Shown one piece after another: positions 8,247 to 17,371 of a DNA stretch of 64,000 nt. Below the pieces are notes generated by a model. The model saw nothing but the letters and a program-made list of their open reading frames with translations. It did no database searches and was not told where the DNA came from. The number at the start of each line of letters is the position of its first letter. The stretch's first letter is position 1. The position numbers and the translations under genes were made by a program. The stretch covers positions 12,907-76,906 of the forward strand of contig DAOUAE010000034.1 in the NCBI GenBank assembly GCA_034433795.1, in the 5' to 3' direction. Source of the stretch: DAOUAE01 sp034433795. GTDB taxonomy: Bacteria > Chloroflexota > UBA6077 > FW602-bin22 > DAOUAE01.

Positions 8247-9209
8247 GTGTGTCCGCTGATCGTGGTCACCGAACCCATCCACGAGGCCGGGCTGGAGCGC
8301 CTGCGCCAGGCGGCCGACCTTGTTTACCTCCCCGAGCGTCCCGGTGAGACGCTGGAGCAGCATCTGCCGGCGGCCGAGGGAGTGATCGTCCGGATCGCCC
8401 GGCTGACCGCCGAGCGTCTGGCCCTGGCCCCACGGCTGCGGGTCATCGGGAAGCACGGGGTGGGGGTGGACAACATCGACCTGGCCGCCTGTCGGGCTCG
8501 CGGCATCACGGTCGTCTCGACGCCGGGCGCCAACGACGAATCGGTGGCCGAGTTCACGATCATGATGCTCCTGATGCTGGCCCGCCAGGTCGAACAGGCC
8601 ATCGCCGCCGTTCGGAGCGGCCGCTTTGCCGCCGCCCGGGGTGAACTGCGGGGCTGGGAACTCCAGGGGCGGACTCTGGGCGTCGTCGGTCTGGGCCGCA
8701 TCGGCGCCCGGGTGGCGGAGATCGCCCACCGGTGCTTCGGCATGCGCGTCCTGGCCTACGACCCCTATGTCACGGCCGAGCGGGCGGCTGCCGTCGGTGC
8801 CGAGCTCTGCGTCGATCTCCAGGCCATGCTCCCCCACTGTGATTTTCTGACCATTCACGTTCCCCTCACGCCGGCCACGCGGGGGCTCATCGGTCGGGAC
8901 GCGCTGGCCCGGCTCAAACCCGGCGCCTATCTGGTCAACTGCGCCCGTGGGGGCATTGTGGACGAGGTCGCTTTGGTCGAGGCCCTGCGCTCGGGCCATT
9001 TGGCCGGCGCGGCCATCGATGTCTTCGCCGACGAGCCACCGCCGCCCGACCACCCGCTGCTGCACCTGCCCACCGTGATCCCCACGCCGCACATCGCCGG
9101 CCAGACCGAGGACTCGCTCCGGCGGATGGCGTTGCTCGTCGCCGACGAGGTGCTGCGCGTGCTCCGGGGCGAGCCGGCCCGCTATCCAGTGGCGGAGACG
9201 GAGGGGTGA
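8247..9209 (+). CDS. D-isomer-specific 2-hydroxyacid dehydrogenase (phosphoglycerate-dehydrogenase-like)
   Basis: A 320-residue NAD-dependent dehydrogenase starting with GTG; GGAGAG lies about 10 bases upstream. It has the N-terminal substrate region HGVGVDNIDL, the Rossmann motif VGLGRIGARVAE (near residue 152), the catalytic Arg in VNCARGGIVDE, Glu in IDVFADEP and His in PTPHIAGQT. This is the family of serA, but it lacks the C-terminal ACT or ASB domains of many PGDHs. It may act on another 2-keto acid; its stand-alone position gives no pathway hint. Confidence 0.85.
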   Translation: MCPLIVVTEPIHEAGLERLRQAADLVYLPERPGETLEQHLPAAEGVIVRIARLTAERLALAPRLRVIGKHGVGVDNIDLAACRARGITVVSTPGANDESVAEFTIMMLLMLARQVEQAIAAVRSGRFAAARGELRGWELQGRTLGVVGLGRIGARVAEIAHRCFGMRVLAYDPYVTAERAAAVGAELCVDLQAMLPHCDFLTIHVPLTPATRGLIGRDALARLKPGAYLVNCARGGIVDEVALVEALRSGHLAGAAIDVFADEPPPPDHPLLHLPTVIPTPHIAGQTEDSLRRMALLVADEVLRVLRGEPARYPVAETEG

Positions 9210-9551
9210 GACTGTCACAAGGCCCCCGGGACCCTCTCCCGACCCCGGCCGGGGGCGCTCCTGGCCGCTGGCCTCCGGCGGTTGCCTGGGGACCAGTGTG
9301 CCCTGTGCCCGGCCAGGACGGCCGGGCTGGCGGGGTAAGCACCGGGCGGCGGCTCTGGGCTCAGCGGCCCGACCCTGGCCTCGCTTCTGGCCTGCGTCCT
9401 CTGGTCGGCGCTGACGGTGGTGACACTCTGGGACCGGCGCGGTAGGGCTACCGCTGGCCGCCCTGGCTGATGGGACCGGCTCACCCTCACAGCCCTCCTC
9501 CGGGCGTCCCTGGCCGCCCTCGGCGCTCGGCTGTCCACATCGTGCGCGGCG

Positions 9552-9574
9552 CCGGCCGCTAAGCCAACGCTAAG
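9552..9574 (+). promoter_or_regulatory. CTAAG direct repeat, possible response-regulator site
   Basis: CTAAG at 9559 and 9570, exactly 11 bases apart, preceded by CCGGCCG. The same CCGGCCGCTAAGCC string and the same 11-base spacing recur at 39972-39994, upstream of the BON gene. A third CTAAG lies at 9593. The spacing is typical of OmpR/PhoB-family tandem sites. Confidence 0.4.
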
Positions 9575-9625
9575 AGTGCTCCGAGCCCCCTTCTAAGAGA
9601 GCCACGGCAGATCATGGAGCGGAAA

Positions 9626-9643
9626 GGCTGCCCACAGGCAGCC
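9626..9643 (+). promoter_or_regulatory. Leader hairpin and very strong Shine-Dalgarno of doxX
   Basis: The perfect 7-bp stem GGCTGCC/GGCAGCC with a CACA loop sits 8 bases ahead of AAGGAGGTGAT, an almost full complement to a canonical 16S tail. It may stabilise the message or modulate initiation. Confidence 0.4.
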
Positions 9644-9667
9644 GCTGACGGAAGGAGGTGATGCGCC

Positions 9668-10195
9668 ATGCTACCGCTGCTTGACGCCGGTCTGGTGCTG
9701 CTCCGGGTGGTGACCGGGCTCACGCTGGCAGCCCACGGCGCCCAGAAGCTCTTCGGTTGGTTTGGTGGTCACGGGATCAGCGGAACGACGGGCTTCTTCC
9801 ATCAGTTGGGGCTGCGGCCGGCCAAGCCGCTGGCCATCCTGGTGGGACTGGTTGAGACGTTCGGTGGCCTGGCTCTGGCGCTCGGGTTCCTGACGCCGGT
9901 GGCGGCGGCGCTGCTCACGGCCGATATGATCGCCGCCATCGCGCTGGTGCACTGGACGAAGGGCTTCTGGAACTACGCCGGTGGGTTTGAGTACAATCTT
10001 ATCCTGACCGCGCTGGCTCTCTTCCTGGGCCTGGTCGGGCCGGGGGCGTACGCCCTGGATCCGCTGCTGGGGCTGAATATCCAGCGGCCGGAGGTCTATG
10101 TGGCCAGTCTGCTGGTCTCGCTGGTGGTGACGGCGATCATCCTGGCCCTGCGGCAGCCGGAGGTCCGGCCGGTCCAGGCGCCGGCGACGAGTTGA
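9668..10195 (+). CDS. DoxX family membrane protein
   Basis: A 175-residue integral membrane protein with four or five hydrophobic segments. It has the family signature LRVVTGLTLAAHGAQKLFGWFGG near the N-terminus and a glycine-rich second helix (LVETFGGLALALGFLTP). DoxX relatives are linked to quinol/thiosulfate oxidation in archaea and to redox stress in bacteria; the function here is not determined. It is expressed from an exceptionally strong ribosome binding site and ends at a strong terminator, so it is a single-gene unit. Confidence 0.85.
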   Translation: MLPLLDAGLVLLRVVTGLTLAAHGAQKLFGWFGGHGISGTTGFFHQLGLRPAKPLAILVGLVETFGGLALALGFLTPVAAALLTADMIAAIALVHWTKGFWNYAGGFEYNLILTALALFLGLVGPGAYALDPLLGLNIQRPEVYVASLLVSLVVTAIILALRQPEVRPVQAPATS

Positions 10196-10201
10196 CCCTC
10201 A

Positions 10202-10242
10202 CCCGGCCAGGGGCGCGCCCCTGGCCGGGGTTGTACTTTCAT
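10202..10242 (+). terminator. Intrinsic terminator after doxX
   Basis: Near-perfect 14-bp inverted repeat (CCCGGCCAGGGGCG / CGCCCCTGGCCGGG) followed by a T-rich tract ending CTTTCATTTT. Confidence 0.85.
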
Positions 10243-10259
10243 TTTATGGGGGTATCACG

Positions 10260-11429
10260 ATGGCGATCACGATCTTTCAGGACCTCGCCCGGCTCCAATC
10301 GCTTCCGGAGAGCGGTCCGCCGATCCTGAGCCTGTATCTGTACCTGCGGCCGGCCCACCGGGTTGAGAAAGCCTACCGGACGGTCGCCAAGGACCTGCTC
10401 AAGGACCTGGAGGCCCGGCTGTCGGAGACCGACCGGGCGCTGCTTGAGCCCGAGGCTCAGCGGGTGCGCGAGTACCTGCAGGAGGTCGAACCCAAAGGGA
10501 AGGGGCTGGCCCTCTTCGCCAGCCAGCCGCGCAACCTCTGGGTTATCTTCAATCTGCCCACACCGGTGCCCGACTACGCCACCTTCGAGTCGACGCCCTA
10601 CCTGCGGCCCCTCCTGGCGGCCTTGGATGAGCACGAGCAGTACGGGGTGCTGGTGGTGGACAAGCGGCGGTCGCGCCTCTTCCGAGTCTTCCTCGATCAG
10701 ATCGCTGAGGAAGGCCACCACAAGGATTACGTGCTTTCCAAGCACGACCAGGGCGGCTGGTCGCAGGCCAACTACCAGCGCCACCACGAAGCCCACGTCC
10801 ACTGGCACCTCAAGCACGCGATGGACCTGTTGCTCGCGGTTCATCGGCAGCAGCCGTTCGATCGCATTATCCTGGCCGGCACCGAAGAGCCACTGAGTGA
10901 GCTCCGCACCCTGGTCCCCAAGGGCCTGCGCGACCGGATCGTCGGGACGTTCCATATCGACGGCGACGCGCCGGAGAGCGTGATCCTGGAGCGCGTGCTG
11001 ACCATCGAGCAGGAGGTCGAGCGCCGTCAGGAGGTGCAGCTGGTCGAGGACCTGATCAACACGGCCCGGGCCGGTGGTCTGGCCTCGGTGGAGCCAGAGG
11101 AGGTGCTGCTGGCGGTGGCTGACGGCTGCGTCCACCGTCTGGTGCTGGTGGAGGGCCTCAGCCAGCCGGGGTTTGAGTGCAGCACCTGCGGGGCGCTCTG
11201 GCTGCGGCCCGACCTCAGCCAGTGTCCGCGCTGTGAGCAGCCGGTCCACGCTCACCCCGACGTCATCGAGCGGGCGATTGAGCGCACACTGCTGGCCGAC
11301 GGCCGGGTCGAGGCAGTCCAGGGGCCGGCGGCGGAGCTGCTCCGTCGCGAAGGCGGGCTGGGCGCCATTCTCCGCTTCCGCCTGCCGGTCACTGTGCCGG
11401 CGGCCGGTGAGACGACGCCGATGACCTAA
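10260..11429 (+). CDS. Bacterial archaeo-eukaryotic release-factor-like protein (baeRF/Vms1 type)
   Basis: A 389-residue protein with the eRF1/Vms1 fold. The first domain ends in YGVLVVDKRRSRLFRVFLDQ. It is followed by the catalytic-type loop GGWSQANYQRHHEAHVHWH (near residues 160-180), where Vms1-type enzymes carry a GGxxQ loop that cleaves peptidyl-tRNA. The C-terminus has a zinc-ribbon-like CSTCGALW...CPRC pair. Known relatives release nascent chains on stalled large subunits; bacterial members are mostly uncharacterised, so peptidyl-tRNA hydrolysis is inferred. The conserved Gln is present, suggesting activity. It is a single-gene unit flanked by terminators. Confidence 0.8.
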   Translation: MAITIFQDLARLQSLPESGPPILSLYLYLRPAHRVEKAYRTVAKDLLKDLEARLSETDRALLEPEAQRVREYLQEVEPKGKGLALFASQPRNLWVIFNLPTPVPDYATFESTPYLRPLLAALDEHEQYGVLVVDKRRSRLFRVFLDQIAEEGHHKDYVLSKHDQGGWSQANYQRHHEAHVHWHLKHAMDLLLAVHRQQPFDRIILAGTEEPLSELRTLVPKGLRDRIVGTFHIDGDAPESVILERVLTIEQEVERRQEVQLVEDLINTARAGGLASVEPEEVLLAVADGCVHRLVLVEGLSQPGFECSTCGALWLRPDLSQCPRCEQPVHAHPDVIERAIERTLLADGRVEAVQGPAAELLRREGGLGAILRFRLPVTVPAAGETTPMT

Positions 11430-11458
11430 GACCGGTCAAGGGCGACCGGTGACCCAGA

Positions 11459-11490
11459 GCCCCGCCCCAGCGCTGGGGCGGGGCCTTTTT
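11459..11490 (+). terminator. Intrinsic terminator after the baeRF gene
   Basis: A perfect 13-bp stem (GCCCCGCCCCAGC / GCTGGGGCGGGGC) followed by five T. Confidence 0.9.
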
Positions 11491-11494
11491 GGTG

Positions 11495-11523
11495 TTTCCG
11501 CGGGCGTGGGGTCGTGCTACAAT
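11495..11523 (+). promoter_or_regulatory. Predicted promoter of malate synthase
   Basis: A good -10 (TACAAT, 11518-11523) with a weak -35-like TTTCCG 17 bases ahead. It starts directly behind the previous terminator. Confidence 0.5.
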
Positions 11524-11592
11524 CGGGCCAGAGGGGCCGTCGGTGCGCGCGGTCCGACGGCCAACCTGACAGCTGGGCGAAGGAGGCAGAGA

Positions 11593-13188
<1,596 letters not shown>

Positions 13189-13194
13189 GGCGGT

Positions 13195-14340
13195 CTAGAG
13201 TATCAGCATCGCGTCGCCGAACGAGTAGAACCGGTAGCGCTGGGCCACCGCCTCACGGTAGGCCCGCAGAAGGAGATCGCGTCCGGCAAAGGCGCTGACC
13301 AGAAGCAACAGGGTCGAGCGCGGGAGGTGGAAGTTGGTGAGCAGCCCTTCCACCACCCGGAAGGCGAACCCCGGGTAGATGAAGAGACGCGTCCAGCCGG
13401 TGAAGGGTACGACCGCCGCGCCCGTCGCCGGCTGGTGGAGCCAGCCGGCCGGCTGAACGGGCGACTCTCCGGAGACGACCGCCGCCGGGTCGGGCGGCAC
13501 CGCCGAGACCGGCGCCGGCAGGCCGGCCGCCAGCAGACCGGCGGTCTCCAGCACGCGGACGGTGGTGGTGCCGATGGCGATGATCCGTCGCCCCTCGACC
13601 CGGGCGGCGTTGATGAGGGCGGCTGTCTCTGGCGAGAGGTGGCAGAACTCGGCGTGCAGCTGGTGCTGGCGGGGGTCGGTCGCTTTGATCGGCCGGAAGG
13701 TGTCGAGGCCGACGTGCAGCGTCACCCAGGCGAAGTGGACCCCCTGGGCCTGGAGGCGGGCGATAAGCTCCGGGGTGAAATGCAGGCCGGCGGTCGGGGC
13801 GGCCACCGAGCCCTCGGTCCGGGCGTAGACCGTCTGGTAGCGCTCGGGGTCGGCGAGGGGCTGACGGATATAGGGTGGAAGCGGCACCTGGCCGATCTGG
13901 CGGAGGGCGCTGACGACGTCCTCTGCGGCAAACTCGAGGACCCGCAGCCCCTCTGGCCCCGCGCCGACGACCGTGGCTGTCAGGCGGACGGTCTCCCGCT
14001 CGAAGAGGAGCCGCTCGCCGGGGCGGACGCGCCGGGCTGGCCGGACCAGGGCTGCCCAGCGGTTGGGCCCGAGCGGCTGGACCAGGAGCGCCTCGACCCG
14101 ACCGCCCGTTGATCGCCGGCCGAGCAGCCGGGCCGGGATGACCCGACTCTCGTTGGCCACCAGGAGATCGCCCGGCCGCAGGAAGCGGTCCAGATCGCGC
14201 ACCTGGGCGTGGGTCAGCCGGCCGGTCGCCCGGTTGACCACCAGGAGGCGGGCCGCGTCGCGCGGCTCGATGGGCGTCTGGGCGATGAGGTCGGGTGGCA
14301 GATCGTAGTCGTAGGCCTCCAGCGTCAGGGGGTCCTTCAT
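13195..14340 (-). CDS. queA: S-adenosylmethionine:tRNA ribosyltransferase-isomerase
   Basis: Transfers and isomerises the ribosyl group of SAM onto preQ1-modified tRNA to make epoxyqueuosine. 381 residues with the family landmarks YDYDLPPDLIAQTPIEPRD at the N-terminus, LVANESRVIPARLLG, PTAGLHFTPELIARL, VTLHVGLDTFRPI and the C-terminal FHLPRSTLLLLVSAFAG. It is the last gene of the enoyl-CoA hydratase/DUF2905/queA operon, starting 4 bases after the DUF2905 stop. No other queuosine gene is in the window. Confidence 0.97.
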   Translation of the reverse strand: MKDPLTLEAYDYDLPPDLIAQTPIEPRDAARLLVVNRATGRLTHAQVRDLDRFLRPGDLLVANESRVIPARLLGRRSTGGRVEALLVQPLGPNRWAALVRPARRVRPGERLLFERETVRLTATVVGAGPEGLRVLEFAAEDVVSALRQIGQVPLPPYIRQPLADPERYQTVYARTEGSVAAPTAGLHFTPELIARLQAQGVHFAWVTLHVGLDTFRPIKATDPRQHQLHAEFCHLSPETAALINAARVEGRRIIAIGTTTVRVLETAGLLAAGLPAPVSAVPPDPAAVVSGESPVQPAGWLHQPATGAAVVPFTGWTRLFIYPGFAFRVVEGLLTNFHLPRSTLLLLVSAFAGRDLLLRAYREAVAQRYRFYSFGDAMLIL

Positions 14341-14344
14341 GCTC

Positions 14345-14575
14345 TCAGCCTCCGCGGTTGAGCAGCCGGGCGATGATGTTGAGAATGAGCGTGAGCAGCA
14401 GGCTCAAAAGGATCATGCTGGCCAGCGGCACAAAACAGGTGATGCGGTCAGTCTGGATGACGATGTCGCCGGGCAGACGGCCAATGAGAGGGATCCGGGG
14501 GGCCAGCATGAGCAGCAGGCCGACGAAGACCAGGATGAGCCCCATAATAACGAGCAGGCGTCCGATCTCGGTCAC
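14345..14575 (-). CDS. DUF2905 small membrane protein
   Basis: A 76-residue protein starting at GTG 14575, with GAGGAG about 9 bases upstream. It has two membrane helices: LLVIMGLILVFVGLLLMLAP and the C-terminal segment with SMILLSLLLTLILNIIARLL. Between them lies the characteristic GRLPGDIVIQ motif of DUF2905. This family often lies beside queA, ruvB or lipoprotein genes; its function is unknown. A longer frame reaching into the upstream gene is not credible as coding. Confidence 0.85.
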   Translation of the reverse strand: MTEIGRLLVIMGLILVFVGLLLMLAPRIPLIGRLPGDIVIQTDRITCFVPLASMILLSLLLTLILNIIARLLNRGG

Positions 14576-14609
14576 GTCCGGATGCTCCTCGCTCTCCCGA
14601 TGCTGGTGC

Positions 14610-15392
14610 TCAGGGTGCGGTGAAGCGTGGCGGTCGTCTCTCCCGGAAGGCCTGCAGGCCCTCAGTCCAGTCGGGCGAGCCGGCCAGGGCGGCGAAGTGG
14701 TGAGCCTCGAGGAGAAGGCCACGGCTCAGCGGCTGTTCCCAGCCCTGGCGGACGACGGTCAGCAGGGCGCGCAGGGCTGGCCGGCTGAGGGCGGCCAGCC
14801 GCCGGGCCAGCTGCTCAGCGGTCGGAAGGAGATCGGCCGGCGGGACGACGGTCTGGACCAGGCCGGCCTGGTGGGCCTCGGCGGCGGTCAGACGCTCGCC
14901 GGTGAGGAGAAGGGCGAGCGCCCGTCCCGGACCGACCAGGCGTGGCAGGCGCTGGGTGCCGCCGAAGCCGGGGATGAGCCCCAGCGTCACCTCGGGCAGC
15001 CCCAGGCGGAGGTTCTCGGCGGCCACCCGCAGGTGGCAGGCCAGGGCCAGCTCGGCTCCGCCCCCCAGGCAGGCGCCGTGCAGGGCGGCGATCACCGGCC
15101 GGGGCTGGGCGGCCAGCCGGTCGCAGAGGATCTGGCCCTGGCGGGCGAAGTGGTAGGCGGCCGTGGGGGTCAGAGCGGCCAGTTCGGTGATATCAGCCCC
15201 CGCTGAGAAGGCCCGCTCGCCGGCGCCGTACAGGACGACCGCCCGTACTGCTGGCAGAGCCTCCAGCCGGTCGAGGGCCCGCGCCAGGGCGTCGAGGACC
15301 TGGCGGGTCAGAATGTTCAGTGGAGGATTGTTGAGACAGAGCCAGGCCACCTCCTCGCGAACGGTCAGCCCGACCAGATCGCTGGTGGTCAC
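14610..15392 (-). CDS. Enoyl-CoA hydratase/isomerase family protein
   Basis: A 260-residue crotonase-fold enzyme. The oxyanion-hole segment is ERAFSAGADITEL. Both catalytic glutamates are present, in CLGGGAELALAC and RLGLPEVTLGLIPGFGGTQRLPR. It probably hydrates 2-enoyl-CoA in fatty-acid or branched-chain breakdown, though related enzymes dehydrate 3-hydroxybutyryl-CoA. It is first in the operon with DUF2905 and queA, which have no obvious functional link. An extended -10 promoter lies at 15423-15431. Confidence 0.9.
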   Translation of the reverse strand: MTTSDLVGLTVREEVAWLCLNNPPLNILTRQVLDALARALDRLEALPAVRAVVLYGAGERAFSAGADITELAALTPTAAYHFARQGQILCDRLAAQPRPVIAALHGACLGGGAELALACHLRVAAENLRLGLPEVTLGLIPGFGGTQRLPRLVGPGRALALLLTGERLTAAEAHQAGLVQTVVPPADLLPTAEQLARRLAALSRPALRALLTVVRQGWEQPLSRGLLLEAHHFAALAGSPDWTEGLQAFRERRPPRFTAP

Positions 15393-15422
15393 CGCCGCGC
15401 TCCCACGGTCTGAATCGCCCCG

Positions 15423-15431
15423 ATTATACCA
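15423..15431 (-). promoter_or_regulatory. Extended -10 promoter of the enoyl-CoA hydratase operon
   Basis: Minus strand TGGTATAAT (TGn plus perfect -10), about 30 bases before the ATG; no good -35. Confidence 0.55.
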
Positions 15432-15585
15432 GACAGGGCGGCCAGACTCCCGTCGCCGAACTCTGCTCCCCGGCGGCGCCGGGCCCCCCGGTCCGGCGGG
15501 AGATCGCCGGCCTGTGATTGGCGCTGACCCTCTTGATTGAACTTCTTCGATATGATAGACTCTCCACGCGGGAGGGACTGGCGCG

Positions 15586-15951
15586 ATGACCCACGCGTCC
15601 TCGGCAAGAACGGCCCCAACGCCGTGCTGCGGCGATGCTGGAGAGGTGCGGCCTCGGTTGGGTCTGGCGGAGGCGCAGGACCTGGCCGCTCAGATCCAGA
15701 TTCTGGCCCATCCGGTACGCCTGCAGATCATCGATGTGCTGGCCCATCACGGCGGTCAGGTCTGTGTCTGCGATCTGGAGGCCGTCCTGCCGGTCAAGCA
15801 GCCCACCGTCTCCCATCATCTCCGGCTGCTGCGGGCTGCCGGGCTGGTCGACTGCGAGTGCCGGGGGCCCTGGGCCTACTACTTCCTGCGGCGCGAGGCG
15901 CTGGCGGCGCTCCGCGCCCGCCTCGACCGTTATCTAGCGCGGCTCGAGTAA
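15586..15951 (+). CDS. arsR: ArsR family metalloregulator
   Basis: A 121-residue winged-helix repressor of the ArsR/SmtB family. The metalloid-binding motif CVCDLE sits at the start of the recognition region (near residue 60), followed by the helix-turn-helix KQPTVSHHLRLLRAAGLVDCE. This is the alpha-3 type of As(III) site. The N-terminus carries an extra Cys pair (TPCCGD). It should repress its own unit and arsM until As(III) binds. A TATGAT -10-like box at 15551-15556 lies 30 bases before the start. Confidence 0.93.
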   Translation: MTHASSARTAPTPCCGDAGEVRPRLGLAEAQDLAAQIQILAHPVRLQIIDVLAHHGGQVCVCDLEAVLPVKQPTVSHHLRLLRAAGLVDCECRGPWAYYFLRREALAALRARLDRYLARLE

Positions 15952-15957
15952 TTTTTG

Positions 15958-15995
15958 TCCGCTGTTACATCGACGATCGTCGATGTAACAGCGGA
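15958..15995. promoter_or_regulatory. 38-bp perfect palindrome, probable ArsR operator
   Basis: A perfect inverted repeat without spacer, centred between 15976 and 15977. Each 19-base arm contains TTACATCGACGA. It starts 7 bases after the arsR stop and precedes the arsM region. The core ACATCGA...TCGATGT has the form expected of a dyad-binding ArsR repressor. In RNA it would be a very stable hairpin, but no T-run follows, so an operator is favoured over a terminator. Confidence 0.65.
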
Positions 15996-16011
15996 GATAG
16001 GGGGAGGTGAC

Positions 16012-16365
16012 GTGAGCGATTGGTACACCCTCGAGTGGTTGGCCCGCTTGCGGGTCCGGGCGCTCCAGGCAGAGGCAGACCGGGAGCGGCTGGCCCGTTC
16101 GGCCCAGACGGGGTCTGCCGGCCACCGTGGGCTCCGGTGGCTGAGAGCTCGCTGGCGTGGGGTGAGCCAGCCGGTGCGTCAACCAGGGAGGACATCGGGG
16201 AACCCGCCGGCGCGGGCTGGCTCGCCGGGCGACGCGGCTGGGGGGTGGTCGGAGCAGTCTGGCTGCCGACCGGTCTCGGCAGCCACCTCACCTCAGAGCG
16301 AGGGAACCCCGAGCCTCCGGTTCGGGGTAGCGGCCACGGTCAAGACAGAATGTGGAGGAGTGTCG
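16012..16365 (+). other. Open frame in front of arsM: small protein or N-terminal extension
   Basis: From a GTG at 16012 (GGGGGAGGTGAC directly before it) the frame stays open into arsM with no stop. The first 30 residues (beginning MSDWYTLEWLARLRVRALQA) look protein-like, with an amphipathic basic helix. The following roughly 85 residues are Gly/Pro/Arg/Ser-rich and lack any recognised motif. It could be a decayed small gene, a true extension of ArsM, or a leader peptide. arsM has its own Shine-Dalgarno and ATG at 16366. Confidence 0.35.
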
Positions 16366-17193
16366 ATGGAGGATCACATCACCGCCGAGATTCAGGACCA
16401 CTATCGCCGGGTCGCTGAGGAGGCGCAGCGACCGGAGACATTCGGCGGCTGCTGCGCCGGACCGGGGGCGGCTAGCCTGGAGTGTCCGGCCTGCGGTCCG
16501 GCCCAGACGGGTGGTCTGCCGGCGGCCGCCGTCCGCAGCAGCCGGGGGATCGGCGATCCCCTGGTGTTCGCCGCCCTGCGGCCGGGCGAACGGGTGCTGG
16601 ACCTGGGCTGTGGAGGCGGGCTGGACGTCCTGCGGGCCAGTCTGCAGGTGGGGCCCAGCGGGTGGGTCTATGGCCTGGATCTCACTCCCGAGATGGTGGC
16701 CCTGGCCCGTCAGAACGTCCAGGAAATGGGGGCGACGAACGTCACTATCCTCCAGGGGGACCTTATGGCCATTCCGCTGCCGGCGGCCAGCGTGGACGTG
16801 GTGATCTCCAACTGCGTGCTCAACCTGGTTCCCGACAAGGTTCAGGCGCTGGGTGAGGCCTGGCGGGCGCTGCGCCCCGGTGGGCGGCTGGCCCTCGTGG
16901 ATGTCGTCATCGACCCCGATTTCGCCGGCCTGCCTCTGACTGAAGAAACGATCCGGGCGACGCTCGGATGGACTGGCTGTCTGGGGGGCGCTCTGACCAC
17001 TGCTCAGTACCGGACGGCACTGACGACGGTCGGCTTCACCGACCTCCATCTGCGGATTCTGCGACGCTTCACCCTGGACGACCTGGCCCCGCCCGTGCTT
17101 AGGCCGCTCGCCCGCCTGGCTCCGACGGCGCTCCGCGACCTGGCCAACCGCGTCACCAGCACCGCCATTCTCGCCCGCCGGCCGGCCGCCTGA
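16366..17193 (+). CDS. arsM: Arsenite methyltransferase
   Basis: A 275-residue SAM-dependent methyltransferase that methylates As(III). The start at ATG 16366 follows GGAGGAG. The SAM motif is VLDLGCGGGLDV (near residue 79), with an acidic-loop YGLDLTPEMVALAR. The two cysteines typical of ArsM are present in VISNCVLNLVPDK and WTGCLGGAL. Further Cys are in GGCCAG and ECPACG near the N-terminus. It is downstream of arsR and the 38-bp palindrome, consistent with As(III)-controlled expression. No arsenite pump or arsenate reductase gene is in the window, so methylation may be the main local detoxification route. Confidence 0.93.
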   Translation: MEDHITAEIQDHYRRVAEEAQRPETFGGCCAGPGAASLECPACGPAQTGGLPAAAVRSSRGIGDPLVFAALRPGERVLDLGCGGGLDVLRASLQVGPSGWVYGLDLTPEMVALARQNVQEMGATNVTILQGDLMAIPLPAASVDVVISNCVLNLVPDKVQALGEAWRALRPGGRLALVDVVIDPDFAGLPLTEETIRATLGWTGCLGGALTTAQYRTALTTVGFTDLHLRILRRFTLDDLAPPVLRPLARLAPTALRDLANRVTSTAILARRPAA

Positions 17194-17371
17194 CCCTGGG
17201 GGGAGAGTGGCGCGCTGGGGGCGCCCACTGGCATGCTTCTTGCTCTCAAGCCTTACGGCTGCCGCTCTGCTGGACGCTTTGCCAGGGGTGGTCGGCAGAG
17301 CGACGGTCGCCCGGTCTCCGCCAGCAGGGCCGGGGCCGGGCGGTTGAGGTGTGAGCAAGGGGGTACCAGTC

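Larger units (their letters stand above)
9210..9667 (+). other. 458-base intergenic region upstream of doxX
   Basis: I found no supportable gene. It holds a GC stem-loop at 9307-9327 (GCCCGGCC/GGCCGGGC) without T-run, the CTAAG direct repeats at 9552-9574, and the leader hairpin of doxX at 9626-9643. Confidence 0.6.

Noticed and set aside
9210..9667. Short open frames in the gap before doxX
   Set aside because: No ribosome site or family motif; composition is GC-rich intergenic sequence.
15958..15995. 38-bp palindrome as an intrinsic terminator of arsR
   Set aside because: No T-run follows on either strand and the core looks like a repressor dyad, so an operator is preferred.
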